A stretch of 15,415 bases of DNA from Leptospira sp. 96542 (lineage in GTDB: Bacteria > Spirochaetota > Leptospiria > Leptospirales > Leptospiraceae). The stretch is from positions 1-15,415 of the forward strand of contig JARJFC010000068.1 of the NCBI GenBank assembly GCA_029310945.1, in the 5' to 3' direction. The translations under genes and the position numbers were made by a program. Below, in pieces: positions 1 through 8,082 of this stretch. The notes beneath the pieces are model-generated. The model ran no database searches and was not told the DNA's origin. It worked only from the letters and a program-made list of their open reading frames with translations. Numbering within the stretch: the stretch's first letter is position 1; each line of letters opens with the position of its first letter.

Positions 1-1324
1 CGTGGCGAACCCCAGGCACAAGTCGTATGACAACACCATCTTGCCAAACCAGCCATTCGTCTTGGATAAAAGCTGCATTCCTTCGTCTATAGGCAAATCT
101 TCGTGTCAAACGATCTGATTCTAATTCTTCCGAAAAAGTTTCTACACCAGCAGTTAGCATATGTTTTGCTGTAATTTCGTGATCTATCTGTAGAGTTCCT
201 TGTGAGGACATCTCATTTGTTAATTCTTTGGCATCCAGCTCATCTGAATTTCTTTGGTTTAAATTGTATTTGTTTTCCCAACGTGAAAAATTTCCTCGCA
301 GTGATACCATGTTTTTTTTGCCATACGAATATTCGAGAGCACCTAACCCTAAAAAATCGTTTGTAAGGTTTGTCCGATCAAAAATTCCACCCGAAGTTCT
401 CGAATCAACACCTTGTTGGCTACGGTTCAAATAATTGATTCCTGTTTTGACTCGGAAATTGCCATCAGGGTTAAAAATCATATTTCCACCCACGTTTGCA
501 TCTTGGTAACCGTTCCCCGTGGTTGCTGGAGTTTTGGGATCTAGGTCGTAAGGAGCTGCTTGGTTGAAACCACCAAAAAAATTTGCAGCCACAAATGGAT
601 TGCGGAATCCAACATCAGCGATCATGTTTTTTTCGCCTTGGGTTCCAAAATTACTTTGTCTACCACTTCCATAGGAAGTTCGGAATTGGTAGTGTTCTGG
701 TTTTTCAGCCTGTTTGGTAATGATATTGATCACACCACCAATGGCATCGGCACCATAAAGTGCAGAAGATGAGCCTTTTACAATTTCGATTCGTTCAATG
801 TTTTGCACTTTGAAACGAGAAAGATCCACGGTGTTATTGGTTCTCCCCGCAACTCTTTGCCCATCCACTAAAAAAAGTACGTATTTTGAATCGAGTCCAA
901 GCATTTGTACTTGTGATCCACCAAAAAAAGGAGACACGTTCACTCCCAATTGAGTTTCGAGCACCTCACCTAGGTTACGTGCACCAGTCTGTTCGATTCG
1001 TTTTCGAGAAATGACTTCGGTAGAAACCGTTGAATCTTTGAGTCGTCTTTCACCACGGGAGCCAGTGACTACAATTCCATTTTTTGAATCGAGGTCATTG
1101 AAACGATCGGTTTCCTCTGAATTTGTTTTTTCCAAAGGATCTTTTTCAAATTCTACATCTTTCGTAGTAGGCGATTCAACTTCAGGATTTTTCTTTTCTT
1201 CTTTTTTTGGTTCATTTTTGGGAGTTTTATTTTTGGTTTGGGCCAAAATCCAGGTGGGTGAAAAGATAAAAATTCCGCTAAAAAGGGTCGAAATCAAAAT
1301 TCGGATCAAGGTAGTTTTTTCCAT
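1..1324 (-). CDS. TonB-dependent outer-membrane receptor (N-terminal part; C-terminus outside window)
   Basis: This is an outer-membrane active transporter, and its partner gene suggests heme or an iron complex as substrate. It reads from ATG at 1324 to the window edge without a stop, giving 441 residues of a protein that is usually 650-800. A signal peptide covers residues 1-28 (cleavage after ILA). A Lys/Glu/Pro-rich linker of about 55 residues follows, longer than usual. The TonB-box/plug start IVVTGSR is at 84-90, and the plug motif [15 protein letters not shown] is near residue 190. Alternating aromatic beta-barrel strands follow. The start overlaps the end of the upstream HmuY-family gene by 19 bp, so the two are probably translated together. 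Family assignment is secure from the plug motifs. Substrate is inferred from context only; a vitamin B12 or siderophore receptor remains possible. Confidence 0.93.
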   Translation of the reverse strand, partial: MEKTTLIRILISTLFSGIFIFSPTWILAQTKNKTPKNEPKKEEKKNPEVESPTTKDVEFEKDPLEKTNSEETDRFNDLDSKNGIVVTGSRGERRLKDSTVSTEVISRKRIEQTGARNLGEVLETQLGVNVSPFFGGSQVQMLGLDSKYVLFLVDGQRVAGRTNNTVDLSRFKVQNIERIEIVKGSSSALYGADAIGGVINIITKQAEKPEHYQFRTSYGSGRQSNFGTQGEKNMIADVGFRNPFVAANFFGGFNQAAPYDLDPKTPATTGNGYQDANVGGNMIFNPDGNFRVKTGINYLNRSQQGVDSRTSGGIFDRTNLTNDFLGLGALEYSYGKKNMVSLRGNFSRWENKYNLNQRNSDELDAKELTNEMSSQGTLQIDHEITAKHMLTAGVETFSEELESDRLTRRFAYRRRNAAFIQDEWLVWQDGVVIRLVPGVRH

Positions 1325-1968
1325 CGAATGGTGGGGTATCCAGAAGTGCCTGCCGTACTATAATAACCTTCTACACGCATGGCATAATAAGACGATCCAG
1401 TTCCAGAACGGATAATAAAAACTTCGTTTTGTGGGGATAAAAAACCAATGGTGTAATCGTACCACTCAGTGACGAGTGGGCTTCCCACAAAAATAGCGCC
1501 AGCTCCACCAATTCCTTGTGTGGTTGTGCTTTGGTCTAAAATAAAATTTGCATCGGAACAATTTTGACCCGCTGCTGCGGTACCAATCGCTGCGTTGTAA
1601 TCTTGGATGTTTCCTTTGCAGGCTCCGCCCAAACCAAAACGATTTGTTTCACCTGAATTGGTTGCCGCCTTATAACGATTAAATGCAATGTCCCAACCAG
1701 TGGAATCTTTATCCGAAAAAGGGATTTGTTTATTGCCCGTAAATTGAAAATATATATAAAAATCTAAATTGGTTGCGTTGAATTGTGTGACGTAACTCCC
1801 GTCCGCTTGGGCGCGGGAGTATACAATTTTGTCCAAAGCGTTCGGATTCCCTGCATTCACAATATTGACAAACAATTGATTGAGAAGGAGATCTGAGTCA
1901 GACAGAGATTTATTCTGCCTGGCACAAAAACTAAATAGGAATAAGAAACTTAGGACAAAAATCCGCAT
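1306..1968 (-). CDS. HmuY-family surface lipoprotein
   Basis: The protein has 220 residues with a lipoprotein signal (lipobox LFSFC, Cys15), so it is probably anchored at the outer membrane. The C-terminal two thirds carries HmuY-family hallmarks: the strand WDIAFNRY near residue 92, the segment VTEWYDY near 167, and the C-terminal AMRVEGYYS followed by [11 protein letters not shown]. In Porphyromonas gingivalis, HmuY takes heme from host proteins and hands it to the TonB receptor HmuR. The gene order here (HmuY-like, then a TonB receptor) is the same. Oddly, the sequence has no histidine at all and only one internal methionine, so bis-His heme ligation as in P. gingivalis is impossible. Two cysteines near 115 and 136 could form a disulphide. 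It starts 9 bp after the upstream lipoprotein gene and overlaps the receptor start by 19 bp. Confidence 0.8.
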   Translation of the reverse strand: MRIFVLSFLFLFSFCARQNKSLSDSDLLLNQLFVNIVNAGNPNALDKIVYSRAQADGSYVTQFNATNLDFYIYFQFTGNKQIPFSDKDSTGWDIAFNRYKAATNSGETNRFGLGGACKGNIQDYNAAIGTAAAGQNCSDANFILDQSTTTQGIGGAGAIFVGSPLVTEWYDYTIGFLSPQNEVFIIRSGTGSSYYAMRVEGYYSTAGTSGYPTIRWKKLP

Positions 1969-1977
1969 TGTCTTCGA

Positions 1978-2526
1978 TTATAATCCAGACATTGTGTAGG
2001 TGATACTTGCAGATTGTCCACGGGAAGGAATCGCGTAGAAAAATACATAATAATCACCAGCAGTTGAAAACGTAATTTGTTGGTTGTTAGCTAATAGATA
2101 TGAGCCAGTAAATTCAGTAGAGGTAGACATACCAGTCGCAAACCCTGAGTTTACAAGGTTATCAGAACCTAGTGGGCAAGCAGATGATTTGTAAATGATA
2201 ACAAATGCGTTGCTTCCCGTTTGAAATTCGATATCAGTGCCATTTTTTGCTGTAAACTTTAATGCTGCATTTTGATGGCCAGCAAATGGGACAGTTGCGA
2301 TTTTACTGATGGTAGCAGTTCCGTTGGCAGTGACTTCCGTAACAGAAGTAGTAATGCTAGCTCTAGGTGGGGCAGTTACAGTACATCCGCCTGAACCACT
2401 TAACAAAGCTCCTAGAGCCAATAATTCAATATTGTCATCTTCTTCTTTTTTCTCACATTGGAAGCTAAGACCCGCCATTAGGGTGATAACAAGGACATAT
2501 TTTAGGGTTTGGGTAAAGGATTTCAT
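1978..2526 (-). CDS. Lipoprotein of unknown function, first gene of the HmuY/TonB-receptor operon
   Basis: I do not recognise the family. The protein has 182 residues with a 23-residue lipoprotein signal ending LSFQC (Cys24), a typical relaxed spirochaetal lipobox. A charged tether (EKKEEDD) follows, which in spirochaetes often goes with surface or outer-membrane sorting. The rest is rich in Ser, Thr, Gly and Ala, with predicted beta-strand character and no membrane segment. Two cysteines near 48 and 116 could pair. The ATG at 2526 has GAGG four bases upstream on the minus strand, supporting this start. It is the promoter-proximal gene of a tight cluster with the HmuY-like lipoprotein and the TonB receptor, and a Fur-like palindrome lies 43-57 bp upstream. 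Context suggests a surface accessory in the same uptake process; no direct evidence for a ligand. Confidence 0.8.
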   Translation of the reverse strand: MKSFTQTLKYVLVITLMAGLSFQCEKKEEDDNIELLALGALLSGSGGCTVTAPPRASITTSVTEVTANGTATISKIATVPFAGHQNAALKFTAKNGTDIEFQTGSNAFVIIYKSSACPLGSDNLVNSGFATGMSTSTEFTGSYLLANNQQITFSTAGDYYVFFYAIPSRGQSASITYTMSGL

Positions 2527-2568
2527 AGAACCTCGGTCGCTTTTTATTCCAAACTTTTAGAATGTTAT

Positions 2569-2583
2569 TGAGAATCAAATTCA
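2569..2583. promoter_or_regulatory. Candidate Fur-box upstream of the uptake operon
   Basis: The sequence TGAGAATCAAATTCA matches the 7-1-7 Fur consensus TGATAATNATTATCA at 10 of 14 defined positions, with both outer TGA/TCA triplets conserved. It lies 43-57 bp upstream of the first gene of the HmuY/TonB-receptor cluster, where a repressor could cover a promoter. No convincing -35/-10 pair was found beside it, so the assignment rests on motif and context. Confidence 0.4.
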
Positions 2584-2725
2584 TTTTAGAACTTTGGCCT
2601 TTTTTTTTCGCTTCTGACAATCTCGTGACATTCGAATCAGATTCTGTTCGGATTTGGTCATTTAATTTAGCATCATTCTAAATACATTCCATTCGTTTGG
2701 TACTTGCGTAGCATAAAAAAATCAT

Positions 2726-2755
2726 TTGTAAGGAAAAGTAATTTTCGTCTATTAT
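2726..2755 (+). promoter_or_regulatory. Sigma-70-type promoter for the GGDEF-EAL gene
   Basis: TTGTAA at 2726-2731 and TATTAT at 2750-2755 are separated by 18 bp, matching the sigma-70 -35 at 4 of 6 and -10 at 5 of 6 positions. Transcription should start near 2762, only about three bases before the ATG at 2765, so the transcript would be nearly leaderless. A TAG in frame at 2759-2761 blocks any start upstream of 2762. Confidence 0.5.
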
Positions 2756-2764
2756 GCCTAGGTC

Positions 2765-5239
2765 ATGTCGCTCAAAGAAATCACCATTTATTTAGAATTG
2801 AATGATTCTCCTTTCTACGGACAGGTACTAAGTGACATAAAAGAAATTCACGGCTGTTTTGTGGAGCCAGTGAAGACGGTTCTCAATCTCCGTTTGGACA
2901 ACCAATCGAAAGCCATCGCTTTTTTTATTTGGGATGATGGCCGTACACTCGAAAAACAGAAATTTCTTTTTGAAAACTATCCCGAATCGCCATATGTATT
3001 GTTATCCGATAAAGATTTTACCAATGATGATTTGGTAAAATATGCTCACCCCACTTTTTTACATTTAAGTAAAACATCGTATTCGATTGGAATTTTGGAG
3101 ATTGTAATCAATTTTGCGGAACGAGTCATACATGATATGAAACGTTCGATCGAATTTGACGAACTCAGGGAGAAGGTAATTGTATTAGAAAATGTTTTTG
3201 AAGAATCGTTAGATATATTGATGCAGATTGATCCAGGCACCAAACAAATAATAGGTGTTAATAAACAAGCATTGATTGTTCTTGGTTATAAACCAGAAGA
3301 AATCATTGGTAAAGATTTTTCTATATTTTTACCACCGGTAGAAGTGGATGAGGATGCAGAATTCCAAGGTAGTTTGATTGAAAGTTCTGCATTACAAACA
3401 AAATTAGGCACACGAATTCCAACAGAGTCGTCTTTTCGTTTGTTTCCGGTGAACGGAAAAATGGCCATTTGGGCAACGTTTCGAGACATCTCAGAACGTA
3501 AGATGGCGCAAGAACAGGTCAAAAATCAAAAAGCATTTTATGAATTCATTTTGGACAATATTGACTCTGACATCTCTGTGCTCGATTCGAATTATAAATA
3601 CGAATACACAAACCCTGTTTTTTTGACAGATAAAGAAATTAGAAAATGGATATTAGAAAAAACTGATGAAGATCTGGCAAAAACATTAGATCTACCACAA
3701 GAATTTGTCAAAAACCGCCAAACCCATTTGGAAGTGGCACTCAAAGAAAATAAAAATTCACAATTTGAGGAAATCATCCAAGACAATGATGATCGAAAAA
3801 AATACATTTTACGAAAATATATCCCTATCGATGCCTCTGAAACGAATAGAAGGCGAATCATTAGTTATGGAATCGACATCACCGAGCGAAAGTTATCTGA
3901 AGAAAAGATTTCTAATTTGGCATATTACGACTCATTAACAGGACTCGCAAACAGAACTTTATTCATTGAAAATGCGAATACAGCCTTAAAAAATCATGTT
4001 AGCAGTGAAACACTTCTGGCATTTTACTTTTTTGACATCGATAATTTTAAATTCATCAATGATAGTTTGGGCCATACCAAGGGAGATATTTTACTCCAAA
4101 TGGTCGCAGCAAGGCTCAAACGAGTGATGACAGAAGTGGACATTGTTGCTCGTTTTGGTGGGGATGAATTTGCAATACTCAAAGTGGATGTATTGAATAA
4201 AATTTCCGCAGCTGAGTTTGCACAGAAAATTTTGGATATTTTGAGCCAACCTTTTCATATCATGGGGAGGGATCTATTCACAACCATAAGTATGGGAATT
4301 GCTCTTTCACCTAACGATGGTATATCTTCCTTGGAATTGTTAAAAAATGCGGACATGGCGATGTACAAAGCCAAAGAACGTGGCCGTAATAATTTTAAAT
4401 TTTATACAACTGAACTCATCCTTCGTTCTGAAAAACGTTTGTATATCGAAAACTCATTGCGCAAAGCCATTCAAAACAACGAGCTGTTTTTATTTTTCCA
4501 GCCGAAAGTTTCACTCAAAGAAAACGCTGTGGTTGGGGCAGAGGCTCTCATTCGTTGGAAACACCCAGAAAGGGGATGGGTTCCACCCTCCGAGTTCATT
4601 CCTGTGGCGGAAGATTCTGGGATCATCGAACGAATTGGCGATTGGGTTCTCGAAGAAGCCTGCCGTGTAAAAAAATCTTGGAAATCATTTTGCCATCATC
4701 CTATTGTTCTTAGTATCAATGTGAGTGGAAAACAATTGATTCGAACCAATTGGTCGCATAAAGTCCAATCGATCATCGAACTTTATGATATATCTCCAGA
4801 AGAAATTGAACTTGAGTTAACCGAAAGTTCTATCATGGAAAATCCAGAGCGTAGCATCGAATCGTTTCAATATTTATCTAGTTTGGGTATCAAAGTTTCA
4901 ATTGATGATTTTGGAACTGGTTATTCGTCTCTCAGTTACCTAAAAAAAATAGATGCGGATGTTCTAAAAATTGATCGTTCCTTTGTTATGGATCTGGAGT
5001 TGAATGAGGATGACCGAGCGATTTGCCGCGCCATCATCAATATGGCGTTTTCTTTGGGAATGGAAGTGATTGCCGAAGGTGTGGAAAATGCCGCACAGAG
5101 GGATTTGTTGCAGAGTTTCGGGTGTGATCTCATCCAAGGATATTTTTATAGTAAACCACTTCCAAATGATGAATTTATAAACTTTGTCAAAAAATTTAAT
5201 GAAACAAATAAAACCAACCAGCCGAAACTTTTATTATGA
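2765..5239 (+). CDS. c-di-GMP signalling protein: receiver-like, PAS, PAS, GGDEF and EAL domains
   Basis: This cytoplasmic protein of 824 residues should make and/or degrade cyclic di-GMP. Residues 1-120 resemble a divergent receiver: Asp57 after a hydrophobic strand, Ser81 and Lys103 are spaced like the phosphorylation-site residues of CheY. PAS domains run about 140-250 (ending DISERK at 241) and 255-380 (ending DITERK at 371). The GGDEF domain, about 385-545, has an intact RFGGDEF with GGDEF at 465-469. The inhibitory I-site RxxD is replaced by TEVD, so product feedback through that site is unlikely. The EAL domain, about 560-810, keeps EAL at 593-595, ELTE, DDFGTGYSS from 714, KIDRSF and AEGVE, so phosphodiesterase activity looks intact. 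No membrane segment is seen. It overlaps the next gene by ATGA. Which activity dominates cannot be told from sequence. Confidence 0.96.
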   Translation: MSLKEITIYLELNDSPFYGQVLSDIKEIHGCFVEPVKTVLNLRLDNQSKAIAFFIWDDGRTLEKQKFLFENYPESPYVLLSDKDFTNDDLVKYAHPTFLHLSKTSYSIGILEIVINFAERVIHDMKRSIEFDELREKVIVLENVFEESLDILMQIDPGTKQIIGVNKQALIVLGYKPEEIIGKDFSIFLPPVEVDEDAEFQGSLIESSALQTKLGTRIPTESSFRLFPVNGKMAIWATFRDISERKMAQEQVKNQKAFYEFILDNIDSDISVLDSNYKYEYTNPVFLTDKEIRKWILEKTDEDLAKTLDLPQEFVKNRQTHLEVALKENKNSQFEEIIQDNDDRKKYILRKYIPIDASETNRRRIISYGIDITERKLSEEKISNLAYYDSLTGLANRTLFIENANTALKNHVSSETLLAFYFFDIDNFKFINDSLGHTKGDILLQMVAARLKRVMTEVDIVARFGGDEFAILKVDVLNKISAAEFAQKILDILSQPFHIMGRDLFTTISMGIALSPNDGISSLELLKNADMAMYKAKERGRNNFKFYTTELILRSEKRLYIENSLRKAIQNNELFLFFQPKVSLKENAVVGAEALIRWKHPERGWVPPSEFIPVAEDSGIIERIGDWVLEEACRVKKSWKSFCHHPIVLSINVSGKQLIRTNWSHKVQSIIELYDISPEEIELELTESSIMENPERSIESFQYLSSLGIKVSIDDFGTGYSSLSYLKKIDADVLKIDRSFVMDLELNEDDRAICRAIINMAFSLGMEVIAEGVENAAQRDLLQSFGCDLIQGYFYSKPLPNDEFINFVKKFNETNKTNQPKLLL

Positions 5240-6246
5240 GGCTATTTTTTGCACTGGTTTGTATTTTATTCTTAGCACAAGTTGTTCCTGCAGAGTCGAG
5301 CGAAATTAAAAATCAGAAAAAACAAGTTCACAACCCAAGTCTTAAACAAACAAGTTCTAAACGAGTTGTGAAATCACAACCGAGTTCAAACTACTTTGTC
5401 AAAAAAGAAGAAAAAAATTTTTCACTTTCCTTGGAAGCAAGGAGATTTGGCCGTGGAGAAGTTATTTTTTTTCGACTCACTCCCAAAGATAAAAAATGGA
5501 TTCATGAATCGTTCAAAGCCAATTGGTTAGGTAAAGAAGTTTTACTCACCAAACGAGATCATAGTTTTGTTGCTTTTTTACCAATTGCTCCAGACACACC
5601 AGCAGGGGTGATGACTTTAGAAATCATATCAAAAATATTTTTTGTAAAACGTGGACTCAAACAATACCAAATTATTTTGGAACCGACAAAATTTGTTGTG
5701 ATCAAAAAACAAGAGATTAAGGTAGATGATAAATTTGTATCTCAGCCACTTGCCAAAGAAACTTTGGATTTTATTGAAGAATGCAAAAGAGCTAAAACTG
5801 CGGCCTTTTCGAAGTTAAGCCAATTGCAGTTCAATAAAAACTTTAAAAATCCTCTCGAAACACTTTACATCACTAGTAAATTTTATGTTAGGCGAGAATA
5901 TAATAAAAAGATGGGTAGGCCGCATGGTGGTGTAGATTTTCGAGGCAAAAAAGGAACTCCGATTTATGCTGTTCAAGATGGTACTGTTGTGTTAGCGCAA
6001 AAAACTTACTATGAAGGAAATTTTACAGTCATCGATCATGGTAATAAAATATTTACATTTTATATGCACCAAGACGAAATCAAAGTCAAAACAGGGGATG
6101 TGGTGAAACAAGGGCAAGTCATTGGAACAGTTGGTTCCACAGGTATGTCAACTGGTCCTCATTTGCACTTGGGAGCTAAAGTAGCCGATGTACTCGTTGA
6201 CCCACTTTCACTCATTGCTCTCACTGGAATAAGCGAACCGAATTGA
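5236..6246 (+). CDS. Secreted M23-family peptidoglycan metallopeptidase
   Basis: The protein has 336 residues with an N-terminal signal peptide (about 1-19, ending VVPA), so it acts in the periplasm. It probably cuts peptide cross-links of peptidoglycan. A basic linker follows. Residues about 60-150 resemble the beta-rich N-terminal domain found in many M23 proteins (WLGKEVLL, then DTPAGVMTLEI). The LytM catalytic domain occupies about 205-330. Its zinc site is complete: His230 and Asp234 in HGGVD, catalytic His278 in YMHQ, and His309 and His311 in PHLHLG. It is therefore likely an active enzyme rather than an EnvC/NlpD-type activator. The ATG overlaps the stop of the c-di-GMP gene by four bases, implying translational coupling. 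Its last 39 bp overlap a convergent gene. Confidence 0.93.
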   Translation: MRLFFALVCILFLAQVVPAESSEIKNQKKQVHNPSLKQTSSKRVVKSQPSSNYFVKKEEKNFSLSLEARRFGRGEVIFFRLTPKDKKWIHESFKANWLGKEVLLTKRDHSFVAFLPIAPDTPAGVMTLEIISKIFFVKRGLKQYQIILEPTKFVVIKKQEIKVDDKFVSQPLAKETLDFIEECKRAKTAAFSKLSQLQFNKNFKNPLETLYITSKFYVRREYNKKMGRPHGGVDFRGKKGTPIYAVQDGTVVLAQKTYYEGNFTVIDHGNKIFTFYMHQDEIKVKTGDVVKQGQVIGTVGSTGMSTGPHLHLGAKVADVLVDPLSLIALTGISEPN

Positions 6247-7263
6247 ACTTAGAATTTTACGAATTCCTTCTTCGTGGATTTCGTCTTTCTCTAAGTTTTC
6301 TGTGATATGCAGTAAAATTTTGTCGTGTTTTGGGGTTTCAATCACAATAAAACCTGTTTTCGCATAACGAGGTCTAAACGGATCATAAAATGTCCAAAAA
6401 TGACTGCCAACCACGTTGGGTATTACTTCTTTCTGTTGGATTTCTTGTAAATCTTCCAATATTCCTTTATTTGTTTGGATATTCAAAAAACTTGAAAATT
6501 CACCAAATGCCTGTTCCTTAGTGAAACCTAAATAATCAGGAAAGTAAAAAATACGTATGAATGGATATCTTTCTGCGTCTGTGTCACTGGAGGCAATGAG
6601 TCCTGCAATTTGTCCAGCTCCCGTTTTTTCTTCAAAACTCAAATCAGATGGATTAAAAAAATAAAAATCTTCAGCTAGTTCGAAACCAAATTCAAGTTCA
6701 CTATTCCAAAATTTGTTTCCGTTGTTTTGCCACTCGTTTAGATTTTTTTCTTCAAATTGGTATTTGTTTTTGAAAAGCATGTATGCAGAAAGAATTTCTG
6801 CACCTTGCAAAGCACGAAATGAAATGAGAGCATTTGCAAGAATGAGACAACTTGCGACTAAAAGTTTGGCGTAGGATTCTATTTTTAATATCCTGATTAA
6901 AAACCCTGTGATTAAAAATAAAAAGATAAACACAACCCCAGCACGAAAATAAAATACTTCCGATAACCATAAGGCAAAAATTAATATAAATAGTGTTAAA
7001 AGTTCCCAGACTGGAAAAAATGGATGTTTCCAATATTGAATGATAATATATAAACTAACGTATGTTAGTGTTAGACCCGCCATTGTGGAAACAATGGTGA
7101 GTAAAAGAATGTAGTGCCATGGCAAATGGAATTCGTGGTACACAAAAAATGGTATGGCTATGAATCCGTAGAAAATTAAAATCAAACGGAATTGTTTGGA
7201 TTTGGAAGTGTTTCGTAAGAAACCACTTGCCTCTTTCCCTATTTTTATTAAAATTTGCTTCAT
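6208..7263 (-). CDS. Integral membrane protein of unknown function with a large C-terminal soluble domain
   Basis: I do not recognise the family. The protein has 351 residues. About five hydrophobic segments lie near 27-43, 49-73, 86-104, 107-127 and 132-150. A hydrophilic domain of about 190 residues follows. With an odd number of segments and Lys/Arg at the N-terminus, the C-terminal domain should face the periplasm. Its end, with alternating strands and a final helix ILSSIRF, vaguely resembles small alpha/beta domains of the PsbP/DcrB type, but this is a guess. The start codon shares CATG with the divergent gene at 7262. The 3' end overlaps the M23 peptidase gene by 39 bp, so transcripts from the two would be complementary there. 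Confidence 0.82.
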   Translation of the reverse strand: MKQILIKIGKEASGFLRNTSKSKQFRLILIFYGFIAIPFFVYHEFHLPWHYILLLTIVSTMAGLTLTYVSLYIIIQYWKHPFFPVWELLTLFILIFALWLSEVFYFRAGVVFIFLFLITGFLIRILKIESYAKLLVASCLILANALISFRALQGAEILSAYMLFKNKYQFEEKNLNEWQNNGNKFWNSELEFGFELAEDFYFFNPSDLSFEEKTGAGQIAGLIASSDTDAERYPFIRIFYFPDYLGFTKEQAFGEFSSFLNIQTNKGILEDLQEIQQKEVIPNVVGSHFWTFYDPFRPRYAKTGFIVIETPKHDKILLHITENLEKDEIHEEGIRKILSSIRFAYSSESNE

Positions 7264-7873
7264 GTCTGCAATCAGTGAATTTTTCCAAAAAATCCAAAAT
7301 CAGATCTCAGAACTCAGAGAAACGATTGTCCAAATCAAAACAAGTTTCACGAAGTTCCAAGAGTTTTGGGATACTTTTTTTTCTTTAGTCCCTTGGGAAG
7401 TTCTCCTTTTACTCATCTTTTCTGTCATCCTCCTTTCCATTTTTAATTCTATTTCTCCCAAAACTCCGAAAACAAATCTGACAATTGCCGTTTTGTTTTG
7501 GGCATGGGTGTGGGCGTACTTTTGGGGTTTGTTTTCAGGCGAGGTGAGCTACAAAAAGGTTATCCTTACCTCAGTTTATATTTTATTTCCAGTGCATGCC
7601 TTTGGGATTTTTACCCTCTTTTACCAATGGGGGAAACGAATGTATTGGAATCGAAAACGGATTGAGCCAAAAAACTGGGAATCTGCCCTCCACCAACTGA
7701 GTTTGGACTACCACCAATTATTAGGCAAAGCCCATTCTCTCCATGAAAACATCCAAGAAAATCGGGCTGGTTTGCTCGGAGAAATCGAACAAGTAGAAAG
7801 ATCGATCCAAGGTATGAAATCCTTACTTTTGCAAGAGAAACAAACAGAAATTAAGCATTCGGAAAGAACGTGA
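7262..7873 (+). CDS. Small membrane protein with flanking coiled coils, function unknown
   Basis: The protein has 203 residues and no family I recognise. An amphipathic, probably coiled-coil helix spans about 5-32. Three hydrophobic segments follow near 45-64, 72-91 and 100-122, the second rich in Trp (FWAWVWAYFWG). A basic stretch (KRMYWNRKR) then marks a likely cytoplasmic side, before a C-terminal helical or coiled-coil region, about 140-195. ATG at 7262 was chosen over a TTG at 7196 in the same frame, because the added 22 residues are just the antisense of the neighbouring gene. No good Shine-Dalgarno is visible. The start overlaps the divergent start at 7263 by two bases. The protein could be a scaffold or sensor accessory; nothing more can be supported. 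Confidence 0.72.
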   Translation: MSAISEFFQKIQNQISELRETIVQIKTSFTKFQEFWDTFFSLVPWEVLLLLIFSVILLSIFNSISPKTPKTNLTIAVLFWAWVWAYFWGLFSGEVSYKKVILTSVYILFPVHAFGIFTLFYQWGKRMYWNRKRIEPKNWESALHQLSLDYHQLLGKAHSLHENIQENRAGLLGEIEQVERSIQGMKSLLLQEKQTEIKHSERT

Positions 7874-8082
7874 TTTTGCTAGTTACTGAAAAGAGAAAGT
7901 AACGCTAAAAAACAATTCCGGAAAAAAGAAGGAGATTTACTTTTTTTATGAAATAAAAAAGGAAATTCGTTAAAGAAAGAAACCATAGGAAAAAATCAAA
8001 TAGTAGGGTTTTCATATTCAGTGATACAAATTCGCTGGAGTTTTCCAATTCATTTCGTTCGGTCTCTCAATTGATAAAGTAA
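7874..8082. other. Intergenic region between convergent genes; no clear terminator
   Basis: This 209-bp AT-rich gap separates the small membrane protein from the convergent metallo-beta-lactamase-fold gene. I see only a weak 6-bp stem (GTTACT with AGTAAC, 7881-7902) without a T-run, and an isolated AAGGAG followed 13 bases later by ATG AAA TAA (7948-7956). No gene is supported. Confidence 0.5.

Noticed and set aside
228..772. Plus-strand open frames of 68-70 codons
   Set aside because: They lie antisense inside the TonB receptor, whose minus-strand frame has clear plug motifs; no protein features of their own.
1011..1415. Plus-strand open frame of 134 codons
   Set aside because: Antisense to the receptor and HmuY-like genes; its Ser/Phe richness simply mirrors the Lys/Glu-rich linker on the other strand.
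7196..7261. Upstream TTG start for the small membrane protein
   Set aside because: It would add 22 residues that are only antisense of the neighbouring start region; the ATG at 7262 is preferred.
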